From: Candidatus Methanovirga basalitermitum
GTDB lineage: Archaea; Methanobacteriota; Methanobacteria; Methanobacteriales; Methanobacteriaceae
Assembly (NCBI GenBank): GCA_031284445.1
Contig: JAISZW010000156.1
Coordinates: 1-7,018, forward strand
Reading direction: 5' to 3'
Length of the DNA stretch: 7,018 nt
Position numbers and translations under genes: made by a program. Of this stretch, positions 5,745-7,018 are shown in pieces (position 1 is the stretch's first letter; each line of letters opens with the position of its first letter). Under the pieces are notes generated by a model. That model saw only the letters and a program-made list of their open reading frames with translations. It had not been told where the DNA came from and made no database searches.

Positions 5745-5810
5745 TTACATTTCATTAATTTTATATTCCCGCAATTTATTTTTGATTCTATCATATTCAT
5801 CACCAAATAG
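5745..5810 (-). pseudogene. 21-codon C-terminal scrap (LFGDEYDRIKNKLREYKINEM)
   Basis: Directly after the RhuM gene, in a different frame, the minus strand reads LFGDEYDRIKNKL, then REYKINEM and a stop at 5745. An in-frame TAG precedes it and there is no start codon, so it cannot be a gene by itself. The charged, amphipathic helix pattern is protein-like and differs from the N/I/Y-rich peptides that random AT-rich sequence gives. It may be the surviving C terminus of a gene once downstream of, or fused to, the RhuM gene. No family is assigned. Confidence 0.25.
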
Positions 5811-5824
5811 CTAATTTTTAATCA

Positions 5825-6850
5825 TCATTTTAATCTTTTTTTAGGAATATTATTTATAAATTTATCAAAATCATTTTGTTGGTCTGATAGTTGAGAAATT
5901 CTTTTTTTATTGAATTTTTCATATTCTTCTTCAGCTATATTCATAGCAAGTTCATGAGAAATCTTACCAGCATCATTTAAAATTTCTCTATCATTAAGTG
6001 TGAGAAATCCATGTAATTTTTCTATCCAATCTTTCATATACATTGGAATTCTTTTTAATGCCTGCCCTTCTGCAAAAATTAGGTATTGTTCAACTAAGTT
6101 ATTTAAGCTTAACAGTTCTTCTTCAAAAAGGTAATTTTTTGCAATTTTCACATCTTCTTTTCTTATTTTCGATCCTCTCCAACTTGTTAAACCCATATTA
6201 GGTTTAGAATTGTCAGCCCTTTTAGCTATAATTTCAGCTGCAGTATTTCCTGAAATAGCCCAATGCATCTTATTTTGAACAGTTTTAAAAAAATTGATAC
6301 TCATCTCGTCAGTTGGATCATAATCAACACTTGTAGCATATATATCAGCGATTTTTTGATAAAAACGTTTCTCACTTGTTCTAATATCCTGAATTCTACG
6401 AGTTAATTCATCAAAATAATCAAAAGGCAAATCAGGATTTTTCAATCTTTCATCATCTAAAACAAATCCTTTAACTATAAATTCCCTAATTTGCTTAGTA
6501 GCCCATTGCCTAAACCTTGTAGCTATTAAACTTTTTATTCTATATCCTACAGAAATTATAACATCAAGATTATAAAATTTTTGTACTCTTTCAATTTCCC
6601 TATTACCTTCTTTTTGAACTATTAAGAAATCCTTAATAGTTGAAGTTTTTTCCAATTCCCTTTCTTCATAAATATTTTTAATATGCATATTAATATTAGG
6701 AACAGAAGTTTGAAATAGTTCAGCCATCATTTTTTGTGTCAACCATACAGTTTCATTCTCAAGACGAACCTCTAACTTAGTTTCATTATCTTCTGTTTGA
6801 TATATGATTAATTGAGAATTAATTTTTTTAACCTCATTCTTTTTTTTCAT
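5825..6850 (-). CDS. RhuM family protein (virulence RhuM, COG3943-type)
   Basis: At 341 residues this is a full-length member of the RhuM family, named after a gene on Salmonella pathogenicity island 3 and widespread in bacterial accessory DNA; its biochemical role is unknown. The N-terminal half looks like a BRO/KilA-N-type DNA-binding region: WLTQKMMAELFQTSVPNINMHIKNI (36-60, in two halves WLTQKMMAELF and SVPNINMHIKNI), then the conserved YNLDVIISVGYRIKS (93-107) and FRQWATKQIREFIVKGF (113-129). The C-terminal half carries the family blocks NKMHWAISGNTAAEII (193-208), RADNSKPNMGLTSW (211-224), KEDVKIAKNYL (231-241) and PMYMKDWIEKLHGFL (269-283). The start is the ATG at 6850, with GTGA about 5 nt upstream. 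All conserved blocks are in frame, so the gene is probably functional. Bacterial origin by horizontal transfer is inferred from its distribution. It stands alone: no toxin, restriction or transposase gene is intact next to it. Confidence 0.92.
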   Translation of the reverse strand: MKKKNEVKKINSQLIIYQTEDNETKLEVRLENETVWLTQKMMAELFQTSVPNINMHIKNIYEERELEKTSTIKDFLIVQKEGNREIERVQKFYNLDVIISVGYRIKSLIATRFRQWATKQIREFIVKGFVLDDERLKNPDLPFDYFDELTRRIQDIRTSEKRFYQKIADIYATSVDYDPTDEMSINFFKTVQNKMHWAISGNTAAEIIAKRADNSKPNMGLTSWRGSKIRKEDVKIAKNYLFEEELLSLNNLVEQYLIFAEGQALKRIPMYMKDWIEKLHGFLTLNDREILNDAGKISHELAMNIAEEEYEKFNKKRISQLSDQQNDFDKFINNIPKKRLK

Positions 6851-6884
6851 ATTTTCACTACACTATTTATCATTAGTTGTATTT

Positions 6885-6895
6885 GTAATAAATTA
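6885..6895 (-). promoter_or_regulatory. Weak candidate TATA box for the RhuM gene
   Basis: The minus strand reads TTAATTTATTA, about 35-45 bp before the RhuM ATG, which would give a leader of only about 15 nt. It lies directly downstream of the 15-bp repeat at 6898-6912. The match to the consensus is poor. Confidence 0.25.
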
Positions 6896-6897
6896 AC

Positions 6898-6912
6898 ATC
6901 AAGGTGTCTGAT
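6898..6912 (-). repeat. 15-bp repeat ATCAGACACCTTGAT, copy 2
   Basis: This is an exact copy, on the minus strand, of 470-484. It lies 47 bp upstream of the RhuM start and follows without gap the stop codon (6913-6915) of the partial frame entering from the right edge. In both copies the element has the same orientation relative to the downstream gene. Just beside it, TTATCGATAA (6913-6922) is a 10-bp palindrome. Confidence 0.55.
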
Positions 6913-7017
6913 TTATCGATAATCAACAAGTTGTGTAATCTCTTTAATTTCCTTGTAACCTTTAGAAATCAGTATTCCTATTAAAAGTACATTCAAATAC
7001 ACATATTTATAAACAGA
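6913..7017 (-). pseudogene. 3' end of an unidentified reading frame entering from the right edge
   Basis: The minus strand is open from the window edge for 34 codons and ends with a TAA at 6913-6915. The peptide reads YVYLNVLLIGILISKGYKE, then IKEITQLVDYR. The second half resembles a helix-turn-helix of the kind seen in transposase N termini ('SKGYKEIKEITQL'), but the fragment is short and I do not identify the family. It may be the C terminus of an intact gene outside the window or a remnant; it stops exactly at the 15-bp repeat. Confidence 0.3.
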
Positions 7018-7018
7018 T

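Overview
The window is AT-rich (A/T homopolymer runs, most third positions A or T). It looks like a chromosomal segment of a methanogenic archaeon of the Methanobacteriaceae, close to Methanobrevibacter or Methanosphaera. The basis is the gene content (an archaeal PaaK-like aryl-CoA ligase paired with a double-ACT protein, an archaeal MJ0936-type phosphodiesterase, an archaeal-style short FtsJ/RlmE), methanogen-type Shine-Dalgarno sequences (AGGTGA, GGTGG, GGAGAT) and TATA boxes instead of -35/-10 promoters. The genus is inference; no rRNA or other marker is present.

Layout. (1) Positions 1-470 hold a decayed plus-strand gene broken over three frames. (2) Positions 509-1466 hold a plus-strand group of small proteins: a coiled-coil protein with a C-terminal membrane anchor and a 21-bp in-frame tandem repeat, a 25-codon ORF with an excellent ribosome binding site, and a protein with an N-terminal membrane anchor and an exported helical domain. 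(3) Positions 1535-4851 hold the conserved core, a minus-strand run read in the order aryl-CoA ligase (paaK-like), ACT-domain protein, phosphodiesterase, rlmE-like 2'-O-methyltransferase and a DUF3781 protein. A TATA box lies about 80 bp upstream of the ligase, and spacing is tight except for about 100 bp between the ACT and phosphodiesterase genes, where the 3' end of the ACT gene is partly duplicated. (4) Positions 4852-5824 are an insertion/decay zone with an IS630-family transposase fossil and two open, coding-like scraps. (5) Positions 5825-6850 hold an intact minus-strand RhuM-family gene, probably of bacterial origin. (6) Positions 6851-7018 are its upstream region plus the 3' end of another, possibly decayed reading frame.

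The ligase and ACT protein probably act together in assimilating aryl acids for aromatic amino acid synthesis. The phosphodiesterase, rRNA methyltransferase and DUF3781 genes look co-transcribed without an obvious shared pathway. Both flanks look like accessory DNA: decayed genes, an IS fossil, a RhuM gene, and an exact 15-bp repeat (470-484 and 6898-6912) that lies just upstream of a gene on each side.

I found no CRISPR array, tRNA, rRNA or complete insertion sequence, and nothing that I can defend as a complete new system. The best leads are the shared 15-bp element, the RhuM locus with its decayed surroundings, the 25-codon ORF and the DUF3781-rlmE linkage.
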